Source: Glandiceps talaboti (Eukaryota > Hemichordata > Enteropneusta > Spengelidae). Taken from it: a DNA stretch of 64,000 nt. The DNA lies in the NCBI RefSeq assembly GCF_964340395.1, contig NC_135559.1, positions 12,403,759 through 12,467,758 of the forward strand, read 5' to 3'. The notes beneath the pieces are model-generated. The model had not been told where the DNA came from. It worked only from the letters and a program-made list of their open reading frames with translations, and made no database searches. Made by a program: the position numbers and the translations under genes. Of the stretch, positions 20,521-33,535 are shown in pieces. Positions within the stretch are counted from its first letter, which is position 1. Every line of letters starts with the position of its first letter.

Positions 20521-20996
20521 TTCTCTTCTATTCTATTCTATTCTATTCTATTTTGTTCTGTTCTGTTCTGTTCTGTTCTGTTCTGTTCTGTTCTGTTCTG
20601 TTCTGTTCTGTTCTATTCTATTAAATTCTATTTAATTCTATTTTAGTCTATTCTGTTCTTTTCTGTTCTGTTTTATTCTATTCTATTCCATCCTACTATA
20701 TTCTGTTCTATTCTATTGTTTCATTTTCTTCTATTCTATTCTATTCTATTCTATTCTATTCTATAATATATTACATTATATTATATTATGTTATATCATG
20801 TAATGTAATGTAATGTAATGTTATGTTATGTTATGCTATGTTATGCTATGTTATGTTGTTATATCCCCTATTCTATTCTTTTATATTCCCTCATATTCTA
20901 TTCTAATCTATTCTATTCTATTCTATTCTATTCTATTCTATTCTATTCTATTCTATTCTATTCTATTCTATTCTATTCTATTCTATCTTTACACGA
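20521..20996. repeat. (TTCTR)n pentamer array with TAATG/TTATG insert
   Basis: Blocks of TTCTA, then TTCTG, then mixed units, TTCTA again, a TAATG/TTATG block (about 20790-20855), then a clean TTCTA block to 20996. Its reverse-complement counterpart lies at 47436-47712. Confidence 0.95.
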
Positions 20997-23900
20997 TTTA
21001 TTCTTAATCTTATTTCATTTGGTCTTTCTTAGATTACCTAATTTTAGCATTTATAAACGAATTGTCATTAAAAAAAACGTTACTGCATGTACTGAGACAC
21101 ACGGGTGAATAAAAATCGTTCTGAGTTGGTAACATCAAGTCAAGGTGTATTTTGTCTCACCCAGCAGTAGTCAATGTATGAGTTATTGATGGATGTGTAG
21201 CAATTAACATGTTTATTTGGAACTCAGAGATAGCTAGCGGGATGAGGAAGCCCATGCCAAGACTCTGGTAAACAAGTGAAATTCCATGGAAGCCAAAATT
21301 AAGGACTAATTATGCAATGAATGGAAAACATGGAAGATAGTTGTACATATATAACGTCACCCCAAGGTTAGCTTGATCGGTAAGCTGTGTGTCTCCAGGG
21401 TCTACTTTGCCGCGTGAAATGTACTGTAACACAACCTTTCAACTGTGTCGTCAAATTATTCGGGTTAGATTTTCGAGAAAATTGTTGAATTTTCCCCGCT
21501 TACTTCCTAATTTTGGTATCATTTCACAGAAAAGAAACAATACTATCATTCCAGTCTAAAATAAATTACGATACCATGAGACAAGATGGTACAAAATAGC
21601 AAATTAAAATGTTTCTGTTCGGCATGACGTTGTGAAGGTCGACCGGCGCTGATCGGCGTTCCATTCTGAATTCGAATTATCATGTAATAACTAAGAACCT
21701 TCTTTATACTTGACTTGCAAAAGCCAAAGCCGTACCTCATGGGGTTGAAAGGACATACGTTTTTATATACAATATATATATATATATATATATTTTAAAA
21801 TTCTGTGTAGCTGTGTACAGTGGGCTGCAGTTGTTGTGTTAGTTGTAAAGTCGAGACAAATACCAATATATCGTGTGGCTTATCTACTTTATTCTTGTAT
21901 GGCAGTATGTATACGTTAAATTTAATAGTCACAACTTACTGAGGCATTACATATCTGACAATAATTCATCGTTTATAAATTTTGGCGGATAACGAATAAA
22001 ATCCACGTAATTATGGTGACGGAGATTTGTGCAAAATTAACACTGGCAGCTAAAATAATTTGTTGTCTTTTAAATACTAATCTTCTGTTTAGTATCACTT
22101 ATCAGTATTATCCGTTACGGATTAACAAAAACAGCACAGGAAGCGATTTAAAAGAGCTTCTGTTGTGTTGTGTTTTGTCAAAAAATAACGATTAGGCCTA
22201 CAGGCGGTTGAGTTTGTTGGTTGGTCACGTGATGCAGGGATTGCCGCACACTGAAAGAAAAAGTGCAACTTTTTTCAGTCAATTTTGGGTGATCTGATGT
22301 CTACTAGATTTACCTTGGTTGTGTATCCATTGTTAGAGTAATTCTTTTCTTATCGGAGTCAAAATTTCGCGCCTGAACTATTTTGCCGCTTATTAGTTTC
22401 CCGCTAAGACAACAATTAAACTTACGTGTGTTACACTTAACAGCAACTTTCAAACAACGCTACGAAACACTATAGAAGGCGGGGGGACTATATTGTTTCT
22501 GTTGTGGGTAAACTAGTGTACGGTAATACTCTTCAGATTAACCTGATTTAACATTTGCTTCCTGTTGTGCATACTGTACGAGTATCGTCAAAAACAAATT
22601 CGTCAAAAGTCGTTGGGCACCGACTGACGTTACGATGTCTATTTACATTATAAACAAAAGAATATCAACATATGTTATATAAACCATTGGAAAACCATCT
22701 GTTTCGTCAACTTTGGGCGGCAATTACTAACCCATTTGTCAACGGGGTTTACGTTTTTTTGAGAGTATCTGACACTGTATTTCTTTTTCATACTAATAAC
22801 AGTTCTGTTGAATTCATTTCTTGACCTTTCTAAAAGAAAAAAAAGTCACTTCCTTGCTTTTCCATGTCCTTCGACGGTCAAAAATGTCGGGTACAAAGAC
22901 ATTTTTCTGCCTTTCACAGCGATGGGCGTTTTTTTATACGAAGTATATACGTATTATTAGTTCAATAGAGTTCATTCCTTGCATTATTCAAGAAATATTT
23001 AGTTGGTACAAAGAATTGTAGAAGGATGAATGAACACCGTGGCCTGTGTCGTTGAAAGACGGTCAGATTTTCAAGGTTCTCGTGCCAACGTTCGAGACGA
23101 ATTCTACGTTGTAAAAACTAACTTCAGAATTAATATAAAAAAATCAAGGAAGAGTAGTTGTACTACGATTAAACGGTGGTAAGGGACAGGTGAACGAAAA
23201 ATGGCGAAATAATTAACTTGAAATTCAAAAAATACAAAATCTTAGCAACGGAAGATATGATAGAAATTATTGGTGGTCTTTTAAAACTCAGACCAGCTAT
23301 AGTCTATAAAAACTAACCAAAATTTCGCAGAAAATAGTCAAATCCCTCAACGAAAGTTCGATAATTTTACTTTAGGAAATATAGCACCGCTGTTACCTCA
23401 CCGCTGTTGCCCAAATTGCAAATGATCACGCGTGTACGTCATGTCACCCATTCATGACAACATCGTCGATACAATTGACAATGTTGAAGCCCGAACTTTG
23501 CGACATAACTCGTACAATAAATGTACATGCAAGATTACAATTAAGGCGTTATGCAGGACTTTTACCAATAGTCGGCCACACACAACAGGTTCTACCTCGT
23601 AGAACAATCGCCGTTATTGTTTACAACAGTGGGGCTAAGTAAATTAGAAAATACTACACGAAATACACGTGACCAAAAAACGATGGTACTTTACAAATGG
23701 AGTGCTTTTTAGAACCATTGTGTGATTTCTTGAGGAAAACTTCAATAAATTGATTAAGAGAAAAAAATGTACACAATGCAAAGATAATAAATTATACATG
23801 TCTAATAATTTCATGGTCTAATAATTGTTTTAATTAGCTTCTAAACCGTGTGTGAAACTTACTGTAGAAAAATTAACTGTTACTTAGTAATTTTTTTTTT

Positions 23901-26900
23901 AAAAATCAAGCCCATATTGGTGAAGACTTTATTTTCGTTCCTGATGAAGACTTTATTTTCATTCCTGGTGAAGACTTTATTTTCGTTCTAAATACTTGAC
24001 ATAAACTTTCATCTATGGTAAGGTTTTCAGACATTCAAAGTATGTTGATCGTTTTTAAAAATCGTTCCCCCGAGTACATGCCTTCCTCAAAGATCAAAGA
24101 CCACAACGCCAGACGTAATAGTGTCGTGAAAATAACAAAAAACGTTTACTGGTGTACAACTTTAACAGCTGTGGATTAGGGCTAAAAAAAGTATTACTGT
24201 AACACCAGATTTTATTTCTGCATTCTAATTTGCACAATGTTTATCTTTGGGTTTTTTACTGTTATTGGCTGAGAGATCTTTTGTGTTGTCTTTTATGTCA
24301 CAAACAACGTATGTGCATAAAGTTATATATGGGATGTACTGTACGGTAATAGATATAGGATATGATCCTGAAAGAACACAAACTATATTTTAGTAGATCT
24401 CCGCCCCGGAAGTCAAACAACTGATACTGCACTGTCTCGGTCCGACTTGAAGGAAGCCGGTTATATCCGTTCATATCTATATTTTTACAGTTCAGTTTAA
24501 TTGGCACATTGTTTCATATATATATTGAATATTTTCAAGTAGAGTCACAAAGTAAACGCGTTGCAGGCTGTATATTATTGTAATGTTGTTGCTAAACGCT
24601 GGCTTTTTTTCGATTTCTTTCTCCGATATTGTAATTTCCGGCTTCTCTTACACGTGATTGCTGCGAAAGGTTTACTAACATGTCAGTTGCCTGTATATTT
24701 CCTGGGATTCAAAGCAGAAGTAGTATTTTTAGGAATCCGACATTTTTGCTAGCAAACGTGACCCACTTCTCCTCCGTCACTAAAAATGCGCCAAAAAAAT
24801 ACGACTAGAATGTGTATTTTCCAGTTGGAATACGAAAAATATAAATCAGTTTGTAGACATCGATCCAGGGTTTACTGTTAGTTCAAAATGGCTTAGCTGT
24901 TCGTCCTATGTGATATACATTAGCTTAGAACGTACACTACTTAATTGCTTGCTTGCTTGCTTGCTTGACAGTGAAACGGCAATGTCAAGATCATCCGCAA
25001 CACTGAGAAAGTTTCAAAGTCGACGCAAACACTGTCAAATATATATCATGATGATTATTATTATTATTATTACAAACAGTGAACTAATATTCGTGAGATC
25101 CTGGTAAAAATCATGAACAATCCGGCACCGTTGTAGTTCACAAACACAATGCTTTAGTTTAGAGTTAACGTGATTTTTTTTCTACATTCTGGGGATATAT
25201 TTTGGAAAAAATAAATTATTGTAACTTGTTTCTACTAAGCTAGGGTTATTCACATCAGCTATCTCAACCATACATTCATATTTGATATTCAAGAAAGTTA
25301 ACCTCTTTCATGTTTTGCGGAGGTTGATAATCACCAATCGTTAAATTTATTGTTTTGACCTATTCTCCAGCACACGTACCAAACACAGCCTGTAGGGGAA
25401 AAAACGGATATGCTGAAAATAAAGATATAATGAAGTGGGAATTTAGCGGAACAAAATGAAAAGGGAACAATATTGACCTTGGATTTCAAAGACTTCGTGT
25501 GTTTATAGTTCTTAGGCTATATTGTCCTATTGATCCACTTGCATTGTTGCCGTCTGTCAGGATCAAGTCTAGTAACTATACGCCAGCCCTACGCTGAGAG
25601 AGACATCGCAGAAAATGAAAACACGTATTAGAGTAGGCTACAGGGAATCTAGACCGTAAGATACGTTGTGTTGTTCAGCGACCCTATCAGGCTTCGAATC
25701 GACGAATACCAGTGTACTAAACTGCCCAATATCCTGGGTGATAGCTCATAGTGTGACACGAATAAACGTATCTTACAGACAAGTCAGGGCCCTTCTCTAA
25801 AGCTCATGTTGGAAAGGAATGAGTCATATAGACGAAACAAGACCGATATTTGTTTGAGAGAGAGAAATGGTTGAACTTGCAGAGACAAGACAGAATATTC
25901 CAGGAGACACTGGAAGGGGGGGGTAACGAAAAACTTGTGGAGATCTGATGTTTTATGAGTTTTCTGTGATTACAAAACAGTGCAAGACGGAGCCTGGTGG
26001 CGTGGCATGAGATATATGGCCCTGTCATGGGGGTTATATAACAAGACTAAGACTGATATATAAAACATACGACTCAGAGTGAATGGGGCTATAAAAAACA
26101 GACTCTTTTAGCTTCTCAAAACCACACAAACATGGTAATGACGTGCGAAGGGATAATCGGTCTCTGTAATAATGAGTTCCAAAAAGGCAACATGGTAGAT
26201 ATATTACAGGAACAATCACTCTAGCGGGTCCAGTTAAACGTAATGGCCTTTCCAGCCGCGCTGAGCCAGCCAAGTTTTTTTCTAAACTAACGACAATTAA
26301 ACGTCACTTAAGAGACCGACATATCCTTTGTTTTATTACACTGGTTTCCTTGGTAACAGTAGGGGGTCGGTTTGTAGTGATGGGCTATTAAAGAGAACTG
26401 CAACCGACTAATTAATTTTGTCGGCAAATTTTGCGGAAGATATCTCAGCATGGATGACTACCTTATCACTTTACGTTCTGTATGATATCGCGGCCACGGA
26501 CTCATCACCCGGAGATAAGTCATATTTCACCATTACATAATTATGGTATCATATTTCCTAGCAACGTACTTTTTTACGAAATCGATCTGCATATATTGAG
26601 TCGCAATCAAAAAAATCATGAATAACTTTTTTTTTTAAATATACAAATTCCAGGTTAAAGGTCATACTCGTCTTTTTAAAAAATTTCATCGGATTTCAAA
26701 TGTATTACCATACTTTGAAAAATTCGAGTGTTTTATTATTTTCAATTTATTTTCGACAACGGTTGAATTATGAACCCTTTCAGGGAGGAAAACATCGTTC
26801 TTTCAGAATAGACAGACAATGGCCCGACAAGTTCCCGAGGCGGGATAGTGACGTCATAGAGATTCATAGTTTGCGGCAGTGAACTTAGTATGGGAGTGAA

Positions 26901-29900
26901 GATACGTTGACAATAGTTTGGTCGTAGCTGGTGTCTTTATGTATAAGATGTATAGGGTTCAATAATATAGACGGGTGCTAGATTTGATTGAAGGGCATGT
27001 ACAAGTGAAATGACTTTATTCATCATCACACCAGGTTGTCCGTCCGACTTGGAATGAAAGTGTCTGAAACAAATAAAAGACACGATTCGTGACAATGACA
27101 CTGCAGGAACCCCTTGTGTTAAGTTAATGGGAACCACTTGGTGTAAAAACGAATGTGGGTACTTCACCCATCGGTTGCAGTGAGTACACAGAACTCTTTC
27201 AACGGTCAAAGGGTGATTTTTTTACAACGCCACCTTTATAGCTTGGAAGAAATACTTATCCGTGTGAACAGATACAATGAGGGTTTTCGCTTTCACTTGA
27301 GCTTGAGTCTCTCCCCAGGTTACCTTGTAGGCTCGCTATCTAATATCGATCTAGGCGCTAATACGCTCATAACCAGAAACGACTGTCAATATCGTTTTGT
27401 ATAACATACCATAATATTATTCTAGGGAGATTATAAATTACAGGGTCTGTCTTTCAGTGTGGCTTCTCAAAATAGCACCGTCGACGCTAGTGCTAAACTT
27501 CTTTTTTGAGTCTCGATTACCATTTTTGAATTGATACGGAGCGTAGCGGATCTACATTTGTATAAAACAATCTACGACGGCTCCACAATGTCACAGACAC
27601 CTATTTTTCAATTATTACGGTTTGTATGTGACTGAACTTAAATACTGTCATTTTATAGAAATGTTAAGTCGGGCTCAAGACACCAAAAGTAGCCACGACG
27701 TTCTTGCAAGGAAAACCTATGGATTTATCGATTTTATAATTTAATGTGACGCCCTTCTAACTTTCTGGGTGGTTGTGAATAGCGAAACATCAATTTGTGG
27801 TAGTAATCGCTCCAGACATAGCTAAATTTGAAGGCCTCGTAGCCGGACAAACACATTTCTTTCACCGTAACGTTGTAATTACCAAACTCAAACGCTCTTT
27901 TTTTCTGACGACTGTGAAATGTCAAAAATCTGGTTTAGTCCATTTTCTTTTTTTACGCACAAATTGGTCGAATTGAATACGTTTTCTACTGTTTGTAATG
28001 TCTGCAGTAAGGACGGCTTGAGTGAATGAATGAACACATTCTGTGATGAAAGGAAATGTTTTCTCCTGGAGTACAGTATTTTGAAGCCCCCTCCATAATA
28101 AAGCCCTAATCACGGGTAAGGCGCACAAAACTAGTCTTTGACAGCGAACAAAGACGCATGCATGCGGACAGCTTCATTTAGTTAACTGCACAAAGGATGG
28201 CATCCTAAAAAACCCAGTGAAAGACTTAAATAGCTGTGTTTTACTTCCAACTTCGTCTTCCCTTTCACTAATACAGATCTAGTCTTTTTGGGCGGCTTGG
28301 GTGGCGCGCGAACGAAATACCGTGATCATGTTTAGGGTATATCGACCCAGTTTGACGACTTGTTAGTCACCTTAACGAGCGCTACCGTTCCACCGATGCA
28401 ATAATATTCAATTTAGAGTATGAGACTGTCTGACACTGTTCGTCTACTGGCTATGACAACAGGGCGTTTAGCGGAGCCTTAACAAGCTCATTGGTGTCCA
28501 CAATGTCGCAAGGTCTCGTGTGAATCAATAAAAGCAATAAGGCTGAAAAAGACCGACAAGACAGAGCTCATTTGACATGCAATAATAACGGGATAACTGT
28601 TCCAAAAACCGCTGTCTATTCACCCCTTTACTCTATACACATTACACACTAAGAGAGGTCTCTAAATTAAATTTACACAGTGTAGTAATATGTGTACCGT
28701 CGTACTCAAAGTCGTGTAAAGTTAAACACAGAAGGGCGATTATCCGCTCTGAGTATTTATTTTACAACTTTCGATTGAATGCAAAGTATCAGTCTCCCCT
28801 ACGTGTTTAACACACCGTAAAAATAAATCCAGCAAATAAGAGCGATCATCACTGTCTGGGTCAAAGCGATAATTCATATCGACAACTTAAACGCTGGTTC
28901 GATATCAAACTTTCAATAAACTGCCAGTGATAATAGAAAGTGGTGCCAAAAGAATACATTTAGGTGTTTTGGGGACACACAGCATGCGGTGGTTGTCAGT
29001 ACGCGACCCATGTCTGGTCTGGGTCGCTGACGTTTTTTGGCGAAGCACTATACAGTTCAACCCACTACTTGAAAGCAAGCTACCATGCAAACAAGAATGC
29101 GACAAGAGTCTTGAAATTGTGTGGTGAATTGTTCGGACGCAATAGCACGAAAAATCGTTAGACACTTGAGGTCTCCTTGGAGTGGAATTATCTTGTTCAG
29201 GGACAGAGAGAAAATCTGCGATAATTGTTGACAAAAAAAAAGAGTTTTCAAGTAATTCATGTAAAGTGATAATCGCAGAGGAATTACTGGCCATCAGAAA
29301 GACCAAGATGTCGACAAAGTGTTGATAGACATGATGTATTCACGACATGAAGATGACTAAAATGTCAGATAATATAATATGAAAACATTTCAATGACATC
29401 ACAGCATGTTTACCTTCTACGGTGCGATATGGTAACACTGTGGACAATTTATCTTCTATATTTCCATTTCATGCTGGGAACAGCAAAACCTGCAAGACTG
29501 GAACGAGATTTGAGACTCGATGAAGTTGTGTGAAATGGGCGGACAGACGATGAAAATTTCCCGGCTGGAGATCGATTGGCTTGGGGCGAAAAGTACGCGA
29601 TATTAACAAGATGTGGTCGGGCATTTACCCAACTGTTTCTATTGTCCTGTAGTACTTCATACATTATTGTACAGATAACTGGTGCATTGTACAAGGCAAT
29701 CCATGAGAAATGGAGTGTTCTTCACCAAGCCCTTTGGGATATGTAACAAGTGACCCTCACGCAGTTGAAGCATCTGTTGCCATCACAGGTATACAGCCAG
29801 CCTTCCCACAACCTTTCAATTCTTTCTATACGACACATATGGTTCATTTCATAAAATGAACAAGTTTTGATTGCCATTTTCACACATTCAAACAAAAAAT

Positions 29901-32650
29901 GTCAGATTCCGTAACAAACAGATGTTAAGACCCATGTTTTTTGTCAGAAAATAAAACACAATTTTTTTGTATATGTTTATGCGTTAATATGTGACTATCT
30001 TTGTTGTTCGTTTACAATTGACACATTTCAGGGAATTACTGTTGGCTTAGTTGAATTTCGATTACCCTTTTATATGTTAAATACAGGCGTTTGTATATTC
30101 ATTCATAAAATCATATAAACCGAAATATTTATTTTTGAAATACTTGAATCGCCAATTTTAGTACGAAAAACATCGATGGTTTCGGCTTGTTACAAGCACA
30201 GCAACACACAACACGTATACCACGACTCATTCACCCATTCATATCATACCACTACACCAGGTACGGTACTAAGTGATCAAACTTACTCCCTATTTCGTTT
30301 AAAAAACTACAAAAGCGTAAAATAAATACTGCTAAATTTATAAATATCGATACCATAAACACAAATAAGTAAACAATGCCACACTGTAGAGAATTCGTTG
30401 TTCAGTAACGTTCGGTTTTTACTCAGTACACGATATACAATAGCTAATATGACAAAACGGTTTTTTATAAACAAAAAAAATGATTTTTTTCAAAAATATT
30501 TCAACATGATTGTCGCTCAAATAATCAGTATAACTAAGAACGTAAAGTCTGATGAAGACATTAAAGATTGTAGCTACTTTGAAAACAAACAAAACGTAGA
30601 GAGAGAGAGTGAATACATGCAGTGACAAGGGAAAACAATAACAAAATTGTTCTTTGATAATACATAAATGAAACGCAACAAGACTCTTGAAAATATTTAC
30701 ATAAAATAGACATATTCAGCTACGCAGGATGAAATAGACATAATAATATTCGATCTGTACAATGCGAGTTATGAGAGAGTTTTACAGGGGTTGTCTCCGT
30801 GCCATCTTCAAGATGGCCGCACCGTCTTTAAGTAACATGTTTTGTAACTCTAATTAGATTCGTTTGTTATAAATGATGTTGATATTTCCGCGGTACAAAA
30901 GATATGGAAGTAACTGTTAATTTAAACACGTGATGCAATAGACATGATATTAAAATTGAAATTGAACTGTGGGTAATAATTGTCTTTTTGTTAATTTCGG
31001 TTGTATGAAATCGAGTCATCAGTCGATAACACGATGACGCTACCGCGTACGGTACTACGACAGTACTCCTGAGATTAAAATGTCACCGGTCATGATTTTA
31101 TTGACGTTTCGACAAATACTCAAAGTAATTCGACTAGGTGTGATTAAAATTCCGGGAGATCATGTCTGACCTCTTGGTTAATGTTTGCGATGAAGGTATA
31201 TAAATGGGGGAACTGAAGTCAAAGACAATTAAGAGCAAAACATCATAGTATTGGAAAGATGAAGCGACGATAACTCGTTATCGGTCCATCGTATCATATG
31301 TTGAGATAAGCGTGCAGGTGTTGGGAGATTTCACATTTGTGGGTAATTCAATGTGCATCCCAAAGCAACGGTAGATGCATGCACATCGGGGCCGCCTTGT
31401 GTGTCTCAAAGGCATTTATTTAGGAATTAGAATGCTCGAATTCTTTACTCCGTTCGACGAGTGGTATCAAAATCGATAACGGACAATGCTTGGCAAGCAA
31501 TCGCAGAAATCAGTCTGTGTGTGTATAGCAGTCGGACAATCGTGATCTAACCATGTTTCTTCGACATGCAAAAACAATGCCTTCGTCAACAATAATAACG
31601 AAACAAGAATGGTATATTTCCACGCACAAAATATGAAATTTCAAAAATATTTTGTGGCAAATATAGCTACAGTGTAAACATCGTCGTCTGCCAAGTGGCT
31701 GAAAACACGAAATGTGTACTGTCAGTCAGTTAAAGTCGATTACGGTTGCATAAATCAAGTACCCGTTGGCGAGAATATTTCCTCGACGTCAACAAACTAA
31801 ACATATGTTTACAAAGATTTCCGATATAATTTTGTCAAAATAGTCAATACATTATTGAGAAAGTCGAAGAAACAGCATGTAAGATTGATCCGGTAAACGT
31901 AATTATAGCAGTCAGATGTATTTGGCAAGGAGGTTTGGTAAACATATTAAGTATACAGGGATGTTTTGATAGACGGTTCATCGGCAGACGTTCCTAACAT
32001 CCGCATCGTTAATTGAAATGGAGAAACAATAATAATTGGACAGAAAATAATTACACTGGATTTTTAATTAAAAGTGTGAAACGAACATTGGTTTAAATAA
32101 CCGTGAAACAGGAAATTTCACGGTGCTCTCTTTATTCTGTAGACTGTATATACACTAACTATTCCCACTTCTAAACATTGCGTCAAATCTAGTTGGAACA
32201 CCTCCCGCCTATTCTAGTCTGAGGGCACAATACGCTAATTTTACATAGGATTTGCTAAGCTGTATGTGTTATGGATGTCAAACTTAAATAATTTGATGAT
32301 ATGGTTACTTGGTAAATTGACATAGCGGCAATTTATTAATGGTTTCAATTCGTATATTCACTCTAAATTGACAATGGCCTTTGAGTATTTGAATGATTAT
32401 TTAATGTGAAAGCATATCTTGATGTTCCGCCGCTTCTACGCTACACAGACTTATTTCTGCCGTTTTAATTTCCTCTTGTATCGGATGAATTGATATTTTC
32501 GTTATTTCCGGCCAAAAATGATGTTTCGCATCCTACAAGTACTTCGCATACCAAGTGTTTATATCGACAAAATTTATCAGACGGTTTGGCAATGCAGTTG
32601 TGACAACACGTTTCAATTCAACATTACGCCGATCAAATCAGCAATCAACG
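20997..32650. other. Gene-free region downstream of Zic, without long simple repeats
   Basis: Over 11 kb with only a short TA run (about 21772-21792), five GCTT units (about 24948-24967), a short ATT run (about 25055-25071) and the 24-bp triplicate. A 133-codon minus-strand frame (28905-29306) has no recognisable domain. The stretch could hold Zic regulatory elements, which cannot be identified from one sequence. Confidence 0.5.
23918..23988. repeat. Three tandem copies of a 24-bp unit
   Basis: Copies start at 23918, 23942 and 23966 and share GAAGACTTTATTTTCRTTC with two variable bases. This is a minisatellite-sized triplication in otherwise single-copy DNA. The period is a multiple of three, but no long ORF covers it. 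Confidence 0.85.
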
Positions 32651-32657
32651 GGTATTT

Positions 32658-32663
32658 TTTATT
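32658..32663 (-). terminator. Candidate Zic polyadenylation signal AATAAA
   Basis: Going downstream from the Zic stop codon (33536-33538) on the minus strand, this is the first canonical AATAAA that I see, about 870 nt after the stop. A weaker AATATA-type hexamer lies near 33295-33300. Actual 3' UTR length is unknown, and A/T-rich DNA yields such hexamers by chance. Confidence 0.25.
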
Positions 32664-33535
32664 ACAATTTTCTTTCGATATTACAGCAGTGAGTTGTTTT
32701 ATGCCGAGATACTGTCAAAATGATCTCTAAAATTATATACTTTATGCAGTTTGGTCTCTTGAAAACTCTGAAGATGTTGCAACGTTGTAGAAAATACAAA
32801 AACGAAGTAACGATTTCCTTGTTTCAAATTAGAGTTTTCATATATATAATTATAATATTTCTCTTTTAAAAAATAATCAACATTGTTTCAAAAACAGGCG
32901 ATCGCTAGCATAAAGTCTTTGCGTGAGTTTAGGATTAATATTCGTCATTGCTTTGATTGTGCAGAGTTTGGTCAACAAGCGAAAGATCATTCTCTAAGGT
33001 GATCGTGTAGACTGGGGTGTAAGAGCTCAAAGTTGTGCAAAAAAAACGGTGTATGAATAACTATTCACTTTACAACTAAAAATACAGTAAAAATACAACA
33101 TGCCTCCTAATCAATCGCCTGTTGTTGACTCAATGTCGACGTAGAAAAATTCAGCAAGAGGGTCAATATAATAGTACTCTCCACTTCCCAACTAAAAATC
33201 GCTTTTGGAAAAATTTTGATAAATAACGTACTTTTTTTCTTAGCAGTTACTGTTTTAAGTTTAAAACACTTTGAACTATACAAAAATAGTATTTTATATT
33301 AAAACCTCTCTTTTAAGTAAGACTATTAAGATATGTTGTCCCAAGATGTTCATATTACCAAATTGATGTTTGAATCAAAAAGGTGTACAAAAAAACGGCA
33401 TATCTAAACATGCATGGATTTGGATGTTTGGATAAAAGCCAATGGAACAGTCTCTGTGAATTCGTAGTTATTGCAAACTGTATTTTTTTTTGGAGTTTCT
33501 TTGTTCCCGTGTGTCCCCGGGAGGGGTTGGCATTT

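Noticed and set aside
21361-21435. tRNA-like or SINE-like A box (TAGCTTGATCGG with a GCTT/AAGC stem)
   Set aside because: No B box or T-arm follows at the right distance and the acceptor ends do not pair.
28905-29306. 133-codon minus-strand frame as a gene
   Set aside because: No recognisable domain, signal peptide or splice-linked partner; this length occurs by chance in 64 kb of six-frame reading.
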